Assembly: GCF_000764225.1 (NCBI RefSeq)
Contig: NZ_JQED01000035.1
Coordinates: forward strand, 1 to 64,000
Length of the DNA stretch: 64,000 bases
Reading direction: 5' to 3'
Source: Colwellia psychrerythraea
GTDB lineage: Bacteria; Pseudomonadota; Gammaproteobacteria; Enterobacterales; Alteromonadaceae
How positions within the stretch are numbered: the stretch's first letter is position 1; every line of letters starts with the position of its first letter. Both the position numbers and the translations under genes were made by a program. The notes below the pieces were generated by a model. The model was not told where the DNA came from and made no database searches. It worked only from the letters and a program-made list of their open reading frames with translations. Below, one piece after another: positions 54,139 through 62,599 of the stretch.

Positions 54139-54342
54139 TTAACTTTTGTCGTTTTCTTCATCTTCTACGTGTTCATCATCGTCATCAATAATATCTGGAG
54201 TCACTGTATCGACAACGTCGATAGTCCCAGCAACAACCGTTGAAGTAACATCTACCGCGGCAGATACAACAGTCGCCGCAATACAGCCAGATAAGCTAAA
54301 AAACACGGACAGTAAAATAAAACCTTGCACAACTTTTTTCAA
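54139..54342 (-). CDS. Small acidic-tailed lipoprotein
   Basis: Protein of 67 residues: lipoprotein signal (SVFFSLSGC), a Val/Ala/Thr-rich middle (VSAAVDVTSTVVAGTIDVVD) and a very acidic C-terminus (DDDDEHVEDEEN). GGAAA lies before the ATG. Similar mini-lipoproteins occur widely in gammaproteobacteria without known function. It converges on pdsS. Confidence 0.75.
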   Translation of the reverse strand: MKKVVQGFILLSVFFSLSGCIAATVVSAAVDVTSTVVAGTIDVVDTVTPDIIDDDDEHVEDEENDKS

Positions 54343-54799
54343 GATGATGTTTCCACATGAATAACTAGAAAGTGATTTAGAATACGCTAATTTACTGCTG
54401 AATCAACCGTTGTTTTAATGCCGTATTAGCAGCTTATATCGAAAAATATTGACGGTGACTTATCAGCATACATAGCGAAATAGATAATCAGTGTAAAGTG
54501 AAATATGTGACCGTATAACCTGAGTAGAAATACGGCAAAATGTCCCACTGAAATAACCTATGAGTAAAGTTCATGGTTTTATGAAATTAAATCAATTTTA
54601 TTCATGTAATGAACCAAGTATAAAATACATTCTGCTTTTAACTTTAGACAAAATTACAGTTGGTTCTTAATCAAGCCTCCAGGCATAAACCAATAAAGAC
54701 TGTGAAGACGACAGATTGGGAAAATCAGAAAAATAGGACTGCTCAAACGAGCATGAAATAAATGCGGGTTTTATTACAAAAATTGGATACCAGATAATC
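54343..54799. promoter_or_regulatory. Upstream region of mesX
   Basis: 457 bases without a supported gene. It contains a MetR-like palindrome (54561-54573) and a TTCAT/ATGAA repeat (54601-54613). A 5-bp TGCTC/GAGCA hairpin lies near 54739-54752. No SAM or cobalamin riboswitch pattern was recognised. Confidence 0.4.
54561..54573. promoter_or_regulatory. MetR-like operator upstream of mesX
   Basis: TGAGTAAAGTTCA matches the MetR consensus TGAA-N5-TTCA at seven of eight fixed positions. A second motif with the halves reversed (TTCATGTAATGAA) lies 28 bases downstream. A MetR-like regulator is encoded in the same cluster. Confidence 0.45.
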
Positions 54800-55777
54800 A
54801 TGAATAAAGATTTTACCTTTACTATTAAGAACATTTGTCTCAATGAAAACTATCATCCTTCAGACAATACTCGTATTACCACCAACTTTGCTAATTTGGC
54901 CAGAGGAGAGAGTCGCCAACAGAATTTACGTAACACGTTGAAAATGATAGACAATAGCTTTAATGCTTTAGCCTCTTGGGATAACCCCAAAGGTGATCGC
55001 TATTCTGTAGAACTTGAAATAATCTCTGTTGATATAGATATTGAGGACAGTGGCCAGACTTTCCCGTCAATTGAAGTATTGAAAACCAATATTATTGATC
55101 ATAAAACCAATGAACGCATTGAAGGTATTATAGGGAATAACTTTTCTTCTTATGTGCGAGATTATGATTTTAGTGTATTACTTTCTGATCATAATAAAGG
55201 CCAAAGCAAATTTAGCATTCCAGATAGTTTTGGCGAACTGCACGGAAACCTCTTCAAGTATTTTGTCAACTCAACTACTTATAAACAGCATTTTAAAAAG
55301 CCACCTGTTATCTGTTTGAGTGTTTCTGATAACAAGGTCTATCACCGAACTGAAAATCAACATCCTTTATTGGGTTTTGAATATCAGCCCAACGAATCAT
55401 CGTTGACTGAACAATATTTCAAAAAAATGGGCTTACAGGTTCGCTATTTTATGCCGCCTAATAGTGTTGCCCCTTTGGCTTTCTATTTCTTTGGCGATTT
55501 ACTTAATGATTACAGTAATCTTGAGCTAATAAGCACGATTAGCACGATGGAAACCTTCCAAAAAATTTACCGACCTGAAATTTATAATGCCAATGCGGTT
55601 GCGGGAAATTGTTATCAACCAAACTTGAAGAACCAAGATCATTCATTAACTCAAATTGTTTATGATCGAGAAGAGCGCAGTAAGCTGGCTATTAAGCAGG
55701 GGAAGTTTGCTGAGGAGCACTTCATCAAACCACATCAAACAGTACTAGAGCAGTGGTCTGCTAACTATGCTCTTTAA
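54800..55777 (+). CDS. mesX: DUF1852 protein MesX, partner of the MesD methionine synthase
   Basis: Protein of 325 residues of the DUF1852 family, recognised by FTFTIKNICLNENYHPSDNT, RGESRQQNLRNTLKMI and the C-terminal region IYRPEIYNANAVAGN. Published genetic work on folate-independent methionine synthases names this family MesX and shows that MesD-type synthases need it, together with oxygen. It is 28 bases upstream of mesD, as in Acinetobacter. Its own chemistry is not settled; it may help make or deliver the methyl donor. Confidence 0.87.
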   Translation: MNKDFTFTIKNICLNENYHPSDNTRITTNFANLARGESRQQNLRNTLKMIDNSFNALASWDNPKGDRYSVELEIISVDIDIEDSGQTFPSIEVLKTNIIDHKTNERIEGIIGNNFSSYVRDYDFSVLLSDHNKGQSKFSIPDSFGELHGNLFKYFVNSTTYKQHFKKPPVICLSVSDNKVYHRTENQHPLLGFEYQPNESSLTEQYFKKMGLQVRYFMPPNSVAPLAFYFFGDLLNDYSNLELISTISTMETFQKIYRPEIYNANAVAGNCYQPNLKNQDHSLTQIVYDREERSKLAIKQGKFAEEHFIKPHQTVLEQWSANYAL

Positions 55778-55805
55778 TGAATAAAAAGGTACAACAGCAT
55801 TTATT

Positions 55806-56870
55806 ATGAAAACACGTATTCAGAAAGTAAGTATGCAAAAAACACTATTACCTACATCAACGGCAGGCAGTCTACCTAAGCCTTCATGGCTTGCACAACC
55901 TGAAGCACTATGGTCACCTTGGAAATTGCAGGGTGAGGAATTAATTGACGGCAAACACGATGCATTACGGGTGTCCTTGCAAGAACAGCAACAGGCAGGT
56001 ATTGATATTGTCAGTGATGGCGAGCAAACGCGGCAACATTTTGTGACTACTTTTATTGAGCACCTAACCGGTGTTGATTTTGAAAATCGTAAAACCGTTA
56101 AAATTAGAGATCGCTATGATGCGAGTGTACCGACGGTAGTTGGTGCTGTTTCTCGGCCAAAGTCCGTGTTTGTTGACGATGCTAAACTTTTACGTCAACA
56201 AACTAATAAGCCTATTAAATGGGCGCTGCCAGGCCCTATGACTATGATAGATACGCTTTATGATGCCCATTATCAAAGTCGCGAACAACTTGCTTGGGAA
56301 TTTGCCAAAATCCTTAATCAAGAAGCGAAAGAGTTAGAAGCAGCGGGTGTTGATATTATCCAATTTGATGAGCCGGCATTTAATGTGTTCTTTGATGAAG
56401 TTAATGAGTGGGGCATTGCTTGCTTAGAGAGAGCAATTGAAGGACTTAACTGTGAAACCGCTGTACATATTTGCTATGGTTATGGCATCAAAGCCAATAC
56501 AGACTGGAAAAAAACCTTGGGGTCTGAGTGGCGACAATATGAAGAAGCTTTTCCCAAACTGCAACAATCTACTATCGATATTATCTCGCTAGAATGTCAT
56601 AACTCTCATGTTCCAATGGAGTTACTTGAACTTATTCGCGGTAAAAAAGTGATGGTAGGTGCCATTGATGTCGCAACCGATACCATTGAAACACCCGAGG
56701 AAGTGGCCAACACGCTTAGAGAAGCACTTAAGTATGTCGATGCCGACAAACTCTATCCTTGCACCAACTGTGGTATGGCGCCTTTATCTCGTGAGGTAGC
56801 AAGGGGGAAATTAAATGCGTTAAGTGCAGGTGCAGCAATTATCCGCAGAGAACTTTCCGTCGGTAATTGA
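55806..56870 (+). CDS. mesD: Core-MetE-type methionine synthase MesD
   Basis: Protein of 354 residues equal to the catalytic C-terminal half of MetE; it lacks the N-terminal half that contributes folate binding. The zinc ligands are visible: His and Cys in AVHICYGYG, Glu in SLECHNSH, and Cys in PCTNCGMAPL. It should methylate homocysteine to methionine with a methyl donor other than methyl-folate, which is not known for MesD. A second ATG (55833, MQKTLLPTST) is also plausible. It forms a unit with mesX. Confidence 0.9.
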   Translation: MKTRIQKVSMQKTLLPTSTAGSLPKPSWLAQPEALWSPWKLQGEELIDGKHDALRVSLQEQQQAGIDIVSDGEQTRQHFVTTFIEHLTGVDFENRKTVKIRDRYDASVPTVVGAVSRPKSVFVDDAKLLRQQTNKPIKWALPGPMTMIDTLYDAHYQSREQLAWEFAKILNQEAKELEAAGVDIIQFDEPAFNVFFDEVNEWGIACLERAIEGLNCETAVHICYGYGIKANTDWKKTLGSEWRQYEEAFPKLQQSTIDIISLECHNSHVPMELLELIRGKKVMVGAIDVATDTIETPEEVANTLREALKYVDADKLYPCTNCGMAPLSREVARGKLNALSAGAAIIRRELSVGN

Positions 56871-57088
56871 GTAATAATGCCTCATAACGAAGCAATATAT
56901 TACTGTTTACTCAGCTTACTTTTGACAGCTTTAAATAATACGGGGCATACTGTGTGCGTTTGCCCTTTGAATTGATAGTAAGGTCTTTATTGCGCTTATA
57001 CCCGTTACCATTCAACGTGCACTCTGAAAACTGTATCTTGATTGGTGACGGCTATACATAATAGAAATGAAAATAGAAGTAGTAGTTA

Positions 57089-57919
57089 ATGAATATCATT
57101 GAATTTATAACAAATAATATGCCGACACTTTTGGCGTTGGTTGCCACAGGTGTATTTGCAGGGATTTTAGCTGGGTTGTTAGGCGTAGGCGGCGGTATCG
57201 TAATCGTACCTGTGCTTTTTTTCTTGTTCCAGAGCTTCGGCGTATCACCAGAGTCTGCGATGTTAGTTGCTACAGCAACCTCACTGGCCACCATAGTACC
57301 AACGTCTATTAGTTCAATTCGTTCTCACAATAAAAAAGGTAATGTGGATTTTGACCTACTTAAACGTTGGGCAGCATTTATTCTTGTGGGGGTGTTGCTT
57401 GGTAGTTGGTTAGTGACTCGCGTTGAAGGGACTATGCTTACTATGTTGTTTGGGATGATAGCGGTTTTATCGGCACTAAACATGTTATTTAGAACGGGAA
57501 AGTCAGCTCTGTATCAAAAACTGCCAAATACCGCAGGGCAAACAATGATGGGCACATCAATTGGTTTTTTCAGTTCTATGGTCGGGATAGGCGGTGGTAC
57601 TATTTCGGTTCCTTTGCTCACCTTATATAACTACCCTGCCCACAAAGCTGTTGGTACAGCCGCGGCAATAGGGTTAATCATTTCGTTACCGGGTGCGCTA
57701 ACCATGTTGACACTGGGCAGTACACCTACCGATGCTCCAGCGGGGACATTCGGCTTGGTTAATATCTTTAGCTTCATTTGCATTGTACCGCTAACGGTAT
57801 TATTCGCACCTGTAGGAGCATCACTGGCAGCAAAATTAGATGCAGTAAAACTGAAAAGAATCTTTGCCTTCGTATTACTCTTTACTGGGGTACGTATGTT
57901 GGCTCAACTTTTCTTATAG
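57089..57919 (+). CDS. TauE/SafE-family permease
   Basis: Inner-membrane protein of 276 residues with about eight hydrophobic segments. The two family repeats are visible: GILAGLLGVGGGIVIVPVL and GFFSSMVGIGGGTISVPLL. Members export sulfite or organosulfonates or take up related compounds. Between mesXD and a MetR-like regulator, a sulfur-linked role is plausible but unproven. A perfect 11-bp inverted repeat follows its stop. Confidence 0.87.
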   Translation: MNIIEFITNNMPTLLALVATGVFAGILAGLLGVGGGIVIVPVLFFLFQSFGVSPESAMLVATATSLATIVPTSISSIRSHNKKGNVDFDLLKRWAAFILVGVLLGSWLVTRVEGTMLTMLFGMIAVLSALNMLFRTGKSALYQKLPNTAGQTMMGTSIGFFSSMVGIGGGTISVPLLTLYNYPAHKAVGTAAAIGLIISLPGALTMLTLGSTPTDAPAGTFGLVNIFSFICIVPLTVLFAPVGASLAAKLDAVKLKRIFAFVLLFTGVRMLAQLFL

Positions 57920-57952
57920 GCTTTATTCCTGATCTAATAGGAAGAAATTTGT

Positions 57953-57981
57953 TTGATTGATGATATCATTTCATCAATCAA
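57953..57981. repeat. Perfect inverted repeat between the TauE and LysR genes
   Basis: TTGATTGATGA (57953-57963) pairs with TCATCAATCAA (57971-57981) with a 7-base spacer. It may be the terminator of the permease gene (T-rich but broken tail) or an operator of the downstream LysR gene, 54 bases before its start. Confidence 0.6.
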
Positions 57982-58034
57982 CATATTTCATCATAAAACC
58001 AATTCAACATAAAACTAAAAATAGGGGTTAACCG

Positions 58035-58919
58035 GTGTTAGAGAGGATCCATTTAGAGATATTAACCGCAATAAAAGAACATGGAACCCTAACTAAAGCG
58101 GCTGACTCCTTGCACTTATCCCAATCAGCCTTAAGTCATAGTATTAAAAAGTTAGAAGGCCAAATTGCTACACCGATTTGGAAGAAAGACGGTCGAAATC
58201 TACGTCTAACTGCTGCAGGAGAGCGCATTCAAACGCTTGCTAATAGAGTATTACCTCAGTTTTTACACACGGAATTATTACTGAAACAGATTGCAAAAGG
58301 TGAAATGGGGTCGCTACGAATTGGCATGGAGTGCCACCCTTGTTATCAATGGTTACTTAGAGTCATTCAACCCTATCTGGTGCAGTGGCCAGATATTGAT
58401 ATGGACGTGAAGCAGGAGTTTCAATTTGGCGCGTTAGGTGCTCTACTTAGTTATGAAATAGATGTTTTGATCACGCCAGATCCGCTCTTTAAACCTAAGA
58501 TAGAATACATCCCTGTTTTTGACTATGAGCATAGGCTCGTTGTTTCCGCGTCTCACAAACTTGCCAAGCAAAATTTTGTCTTACCCGAGCAACTAAGCGA
58601 AGAAGTTCTATTTAGTTACCCTGTTGAGCCGCTGAGGCTCGATATCTTTAGTCAATTTCTCAACCCTGCAAAGTGTTCAGTCAAGAAACACATAAACATT
58701 GAAACAACAGAAATCATGTTACAGATGGTCGCCGCTGGTCGAGGTGTTTGTGCCTTGCCAGGCTGGCTAGTAGATGAGTACTCAAAATCAATGCCGATCA
58801 AGAGTGTTCGTTTTGGAGAAAATGGTATTGGTAAACAGATCTTTGTAGGTATTCGTAAAAACGAACAGCATATTGACTACTTAAACGACTTCATTGCGCA
58901 AGCTAAAAAAACAAAATGA
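58035..58919 (+). CDS. MetR-like LysR-family regulator
   Basis: Regulator of 294 residues. The N-terminal helix-turn-helix has TLTKAADSLHLSQSALSHSI. The effector domain closely follows E. coli MetR: LRIGMECHPCYQWL, FDYEHRLVVSASHKLA, YPVEPLRLDIFSQFLNPA and MLQMVAAGRGVCALPGW. MetR senses homocysteine and activates methionine genes. It starts with GTG behind AGGGG. It probably controls mesXD and the permease. Confidence 0.87.
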   Translation: MLERIHLEILTAIKEHGTLTKAADSLHLSQSALSHSIKKLEGQIATPIWKKDGRNLRLTAAGERIQTLANRVLPQFLHTELLLKQIAKGEMGSLRIGMECHPCYQWLLRVIQPYLVQWPDIDMDVKQEFQFGALGALLSYEIDVLITPDPLFKPKIEYIPVFDYEHRLVVSASHKLAKQNFVLPEQLSEEVLFSYPVEPLRLDIFSQFLNPAKCSVKKHINIETTEIMLQMVAAGRGVCALPGWLVDEYSKSMPIKSVRFGENGIGKQIFVGIRKNEQHIDYLNDFIAQAKKTK

Positions 58920-59353
58920 TCCATTAGCCCTACTTTTATGGCCATCCTGAAGAAAAGGAAACGCCTGCGAAAGAGAGAAGGGCAAACTTGCTGCTTACCT
59001 ATGTCACTTACCTTGCGTGACCAAACCAGTCATACATAATCAACAAATAATAGCCACTAAATAATAAACACTTTGTGCACATTAAAGACTTACAATGATA
59101 TATTTTCTGATGAGTTAAGTCTGTTCTGTAACTGACTTTATCTATAGTTCTATCAGAGGGACACTTATCGAGAAAGAAGGCATAGCGCCTTCTTTCAACT
59201 TAGAGTATAAAAACTACTTCTTGTTGATGCATTGAAAATCATTGCACTAACCTTTATGGTTGAATTCATTAAATTATAAAAGTGGGCTTGGAGCCTTGTT
59301 TAAAAAAGCTAGCATGGCTTCAAAAAACTATCATTTTTTCAATAGGATGGAGT
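58920..59353 (+). other. Interval after the LysR gene
   Basis: 434 bases without a supported gene. A perfect 10-bp hairpin GAAAGAAGGC/GCCTTCTTTC with a 5-base loop (59172-59196) has a T-rich 3' arm and looks like a terminator. With nothing coding just upstream of it, a small RNA ending there is possible. Confidence 0.4.
59172..59196 (+). terminator. Rho-independent-like hairpin
   Basis: A 10-bp perfect stem with loop ATAGC and a CTTCTTTC arm, 253 bases past the LysR stop. Confidence 0.5.
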
Positions 59354-59725
59354 ATGAATCAAACTAAAGCTTTTGCTTTTTCATTTGCGATAGTCATTAT
59401 TTCGTTTTTAGTTTCAGTCATTTCTGCAGCATTTCTAGCTGACTTTATTGGCATTTGGAAAAAGCCTGTTATGGGTGCTGTCGCTGCTTTCTGTGTGGTT
59501 ATATCTGGTTATGTTTCCTCGCCAAGTCATAAACAAGCTTCTGCAACCATTTGGCTAATTGCGGGAGCCATTTCAGCTTGGTTTTTGGCTGGAGATTCAT
59601 ATTACCCTGAGGATCATGTACATGCATACCAGCTTACAATAGTGCCTTTGGCCGCAACCTACCTAAGTGGCATATTTGCATTATTTATATGTCTGATGTG
59701 GCACAAAAAAATAACAAAAACTTAA
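59354..59725 (+). CDS. Small uncharacterised inner-membrane protein
   Basis: Protein of 123 residues with four hydrophobic segments (about 7-28, 35-53, 62-78, 95-115) and short loops (FIGIWKKPVMG, GDSYYPEDHVHAYQ). The frame is open to 59282, but the ATG at 59354 has AGGATGG before it. I do not recognise the family; the pattern is that of small, orphan membrane proteins of Alteromonadales. Confidence 0.65.
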   Translation: MNQTKAFAFSFAIVIISFLVSVISAAFLADFIGIWKKPVMGAVAAFCVVISGYVSSPSHKQASATIWLIAGAISAWFLAGDSYYPEDHVHAYQLTIVPLAATYLSGIFALFICLMWHKKITKT

Positions 59726-60002
59726 AGTGAGACTGTGAAGTTTCCCCATTTAGTGGACACTTACTATAGTTGGATGATGTCTCGAATGTGGCAAAAGTGA
59801 CGGGTAAAGAACATCCCTCAAAAATCGTAGTTTTTTAGCACCAATAAATATTGGTGCTAATGTTCCTTTGGTGCGGTGAATTCAAACGGTCAGTGCAACA
59901 CACTCTATTCTTTAGGTCAACTGATAGCCATTGCGGACAATAGGCTTTTGCAAATTCAGGAGCATATTTAGGGCTGTATAACTACATTGTTTTGACGGCT
60001 AA
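59726..60002. other. Interval with a perfect hairpin and a possible IS remnant
   Basis: 277 bases. TTAGCACCAA (59835-59844) pairs with TTGGTGCTAA (59851-59860) with a 6-base loop. The stretch TTCCCCATTTAGTGGACAC (59742-59760) resembles ends of IS3-type elements, from memory only. No gene seen. Confidence 0.35.
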
Positions 60003-60908
60003 TCATAGTTGGCTTTGAGGTTTGATGGTTTGCATCAATAGACATATTGATACTAAAGCAATACCTACCCAACCAATCATCTTAAACCTTTCTCCAATGA
60101 TGAAAACAGCTAAAACAGTTGCAACCAAGGGTTCAATTAGGGTTATTAGTGTTGCTTTACTTGCATCAATAAAACTCAAACCAAAACCAAATAATAAATA
60201 CCCTAAAAACATAGGAATCACGGCCATATACAAAGATACCAAAGTATTAGTTGAGCTTGAAAATAAGTTATCACCTGTAAACCATAATGAGGGGAGTAAC
60301 AATAGTGCAGCACAACCAAACAACCCCGACATGGATGATTTTGAATGAACACCACTTTCAATTAAACATCTTGCCGCCCATGAATAACCCGCATAAGTCA
60401 ATCCTGCAATACAACCCAAAATAATACCGATACTCTGTTGATGGATACTGTAAGCGGTATTATTACTCTGGTCTTTACCTAAAGTTAACAGAGCAATACC
60501 TATAGCTCCAATGACAAAGCTTAAAATCCATTGGAGTGATATATTTTTTTTACTAATCAGACGTTCAAGGATTGCGGCAAAAAAAGGTGCCGTAGCTATA
60601 GATACTACAGTGCCTATGGCAACACCTGACAAATGCATTGAGGTATAAAACGCTAATGGATAAATGGCGATAGAAACGGCACCTAAAAGTAGAACCTTAG
60701 GTAGTTTGGACATTAGTTTATAATCAATAAATAACTTTTTACGTGCTGTGATAACAAGCAGCACTCCTCCTATCCCCATAGAAAATGCACCAATAGCCAG
60801 AGGGCTTACATCAGGGGAGTAGCTTGCCGCAGTACCAGTTGTCCCCCACAAGAAACTAGCAATAATAATAGCAATAATACCTTTAAAATTTCCGTGATGA
60901 TTTTCCAT
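60003..60908 (-). CDS. DMT-superfamily (EamA) transporter
   Basis: Inner-membrane protein of 301 residues with ten hydrophobic segments in two EamA repeats (IIASFLWGTTGTAASY at the start; GYLLFGFGLSFIDASKATLITLIEPLVATVLA near the end, each quoted part being short). Members export amino acids or metabolites. It follows the AraC gene by 100 bases in the same direction and is its likely target. AGG lies before the ATG. Confidence 0.87.
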   Translation of the reverse strand: MENHHGNFKGIIAIIIASFLWGTTGTAASYSPDVSPLAIGAFSMGIGGVLLVITARKKLFIDYKLMSKLPKVLLLGAVSIAIYPLAFYTSMHLSGVAIGTVVSIATAPFFAAILERLISKKNISLQWILSFVIGAIGIALLTLGKDQSNNTAYSIHQQSIGIILGCIAGLTYAGYSWAARCLIESGVHSKSSMSGLFGCAALLLLPSLWFTGDNLFSSSTNTLVSLYMAVIPMFLGYLLFGFGLSFIDASKATLITLIEPLVATVLAVFIIGERFKMIGWVGIALVSICLLMQTIKPQSQL

Positions 60909-61008
60909 AATGAAACCTGATTATGATAACTTCAATACAGAAATAGTACGCTAATCATGAAGGGGACTTTTAACAATTAAGACGCAATTGTTAACAATTA
61001 AGACTAAG

Positions 61009-61716
61009 TTACTTTTTGAACTTAGTTGGTGATAGACCAAAGTATTGTGAGAACTTTCGGCTAAAAGCTGAGGGCTCTTTATAACCTACTTTTTCACCAA
61101 TAATTTGTAACGGGTAATCTGTATGCGTAAGTAAAGCTTGGGCTTTTTCCATCCGAAGCTTTGTTACATACTTCATAACAGTCATCCCTGTTTGTTGCTT
61201 AAAAAGCTTCTTAAACTGTGTTTCACTTAGGAAAGCAGATTCAGCCAATCGTTTTATTTGAAGTTGCGCTGCAATATTTTGCTCTATGAAGGATATTGCT
61301 GTACCAATGCGATTATCTACTTTTGGTAATAAAGGTTGCTCTGCAAGCAGTAAGCTGAGCATTTTGAACATCGCCTGCTCTAATTGAGCATTAACTTTGT
61401 TTTCTAGTTGGTGTTCGATAAAAGTTAAGTAACTTCTAAGAGATGAGTTAATCGCAAAAACAATATATTGTGAAGATGAAATATTTGGTGGGAGGTTTTC
61501 CATATCTACGACTACAAATCTAGCTTCAGTATCAGCAGTGAACAAGTGCTCTTCGTTGGCTTTAACTACAACACATTCACTAGGTGCAACTTTACCACTG
61601 AAATTACCAACACATATATTTATGACACCACGTAAAGGTAAAACCAATTGATTAAAGTGATGTGAGTGACGAGCTGGTTTTGTACTATAGGAACGAATGG
61701 TTAATAGGTTTTTCAT
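61009..61716 (-). CDS. Cupin-AraC-family regulator
   Basis: Regulator of 235 residues. An N-terminal cupin-like sensor (HSHHFNQLVLPLRGVINICV) is followed by the AraC DNA-binding domain with IKRLAESAFLSETQFKKLFK and IIGEKVGYKEPSAFSRKFSQ. It is upstream of and in line with the DMT transporter gene, and probably controls it in response to the exported compound. The ribosome site is weak. Confidence 0.87.
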   Translation of the reverse strand: MKNLLTIRSYSTKPARHSHHFNQLVLPLRGVINICVGNFSGKVAPSECVVVKANEEHLFTADTEARFVVVDMENLPPNISSSQYIVFAINSSLRSYLTFIEHQLENKVNAQLEQAMFKMLSLLLAEQPLLPKVDNRIGTAISFIEQNIAAQLQIKRLAESAFLSETQFKKLFKQQTGMTVMKYVTKLRMEKAQALLTHTDYPLQIIGEKVGYKEPSAFSRKFSQYFGLSPTKFKK

Positions 61717-61995
61717 AATAATATAAAATGCATGGCGTTACTTCATTCTGATTCTGGTTATACATATTAGATCAATGGACAATAAAGTGAAGTGTTAGTT
61801 TTATTGACTCTTTAACCTAAAGTCTCGATGACCGCTTTGGTGGCAGAGTAGACTGTTTAATTCATTGATTTACAAGTATAAAGTTATCTAGGTTTGGGGC
61901 GCGATTCGCCATATAAATTACTGGAAATGGCCAGGTTATAATTTTCTTATTAATGTGGTCTATAATATTAATAGTCTTATTTCCGAACCTTTGTT

Positions 61996-62595
61996 ATGGC
62001 CGAGCAATTAATAAATAAAGATATCATCTTCCATAGGGCTGTTGAGCTTGCGCACCAAAGTTCATGGCAGTCGTTTAGCATAATGGAACTAGCCACATCT
62101 CTTAATTGTTCTATGACCGATATCAAGTGCTACTTTCGTTCAAAGGATGATATTGCTGAACTTTTCTTTGATAGAGCCGACGAAGCCATGTTATCCATCA
62201 CGTCAGCCGACAGTTACTTTACTCTCTCAGTCGACGAACGTTTGCTTGAATGCATCATGTGCTGGTTTCAAACATTGGTTCCAGACAAAAACTTGATACG
62301 AGAAATTCTCGCTTATAAATTAGAGCTTGGTCATTTTCATTTACAGGCACATAGCATTACTCGTATCAGCCGAACCGTACAGTGGTTTTTAGAAGCATCT
62401 GGCCGAGAACATAAAGGCAAATGTAAAATAGCCGACGAAATAACAGTAACCAGTGTCTACCTTGCAAGCTTCAGCTTTTTTTTGTTAGATCAGAGTGAAG
62501 GTCATAAAAAAACCCGAGCCTTGCTCAAGAAACTTATAGGAAATATTACGCGAACACGAGGTTGGGTGTCTGAACTCTACTACCGAGTAAGTTAA
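61996..62595 (+). CDS. TetR-family regulator
   Basis: Protein of 199 residues. The N-terminal helix-turn-helix reads SIMELATSLNCSMTDIKCYF followed by RSKDDIAELFFD; the C-terminal ligand domain is helical. It is divergent from the AraC gene across 279 bases and followed after 4 bases by a YdjM-like gene, so the two are co-transcribed. Ligand unknown. Confidence 0.82.
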   Translation: MAEQLINKDIIFHRAVELAHQSSWQSFSIMELATSLNCSMTDIKCYFRSKDDIAELFFDRADEAMLSITSADSYFTLSVDERLLECIMCWFQTLVPDKNLIREILAYKLELGHFHLQAHSITRISRTVQWFLEASGREHKGKCKIADEITVTSVYLASFSFFLLDQSEGHKKTRALLKKLIGNITRTRGWVSELYYRVS

Positions 62596-62599
62596 TAGC

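Noticed and set aside
49719..54342. Hidden sortase gene near pdsO
   Set aside because: No frame contains a TLxTC catalytic motif with a downstream arginine, and none has the expected length of about 200 residues.
54745..54800. SAM riboswitch before mesX
   Set aside because: Only a 5-bp hairpin is visible; no kink-turn or conserved SAM-I/SAM-II core.
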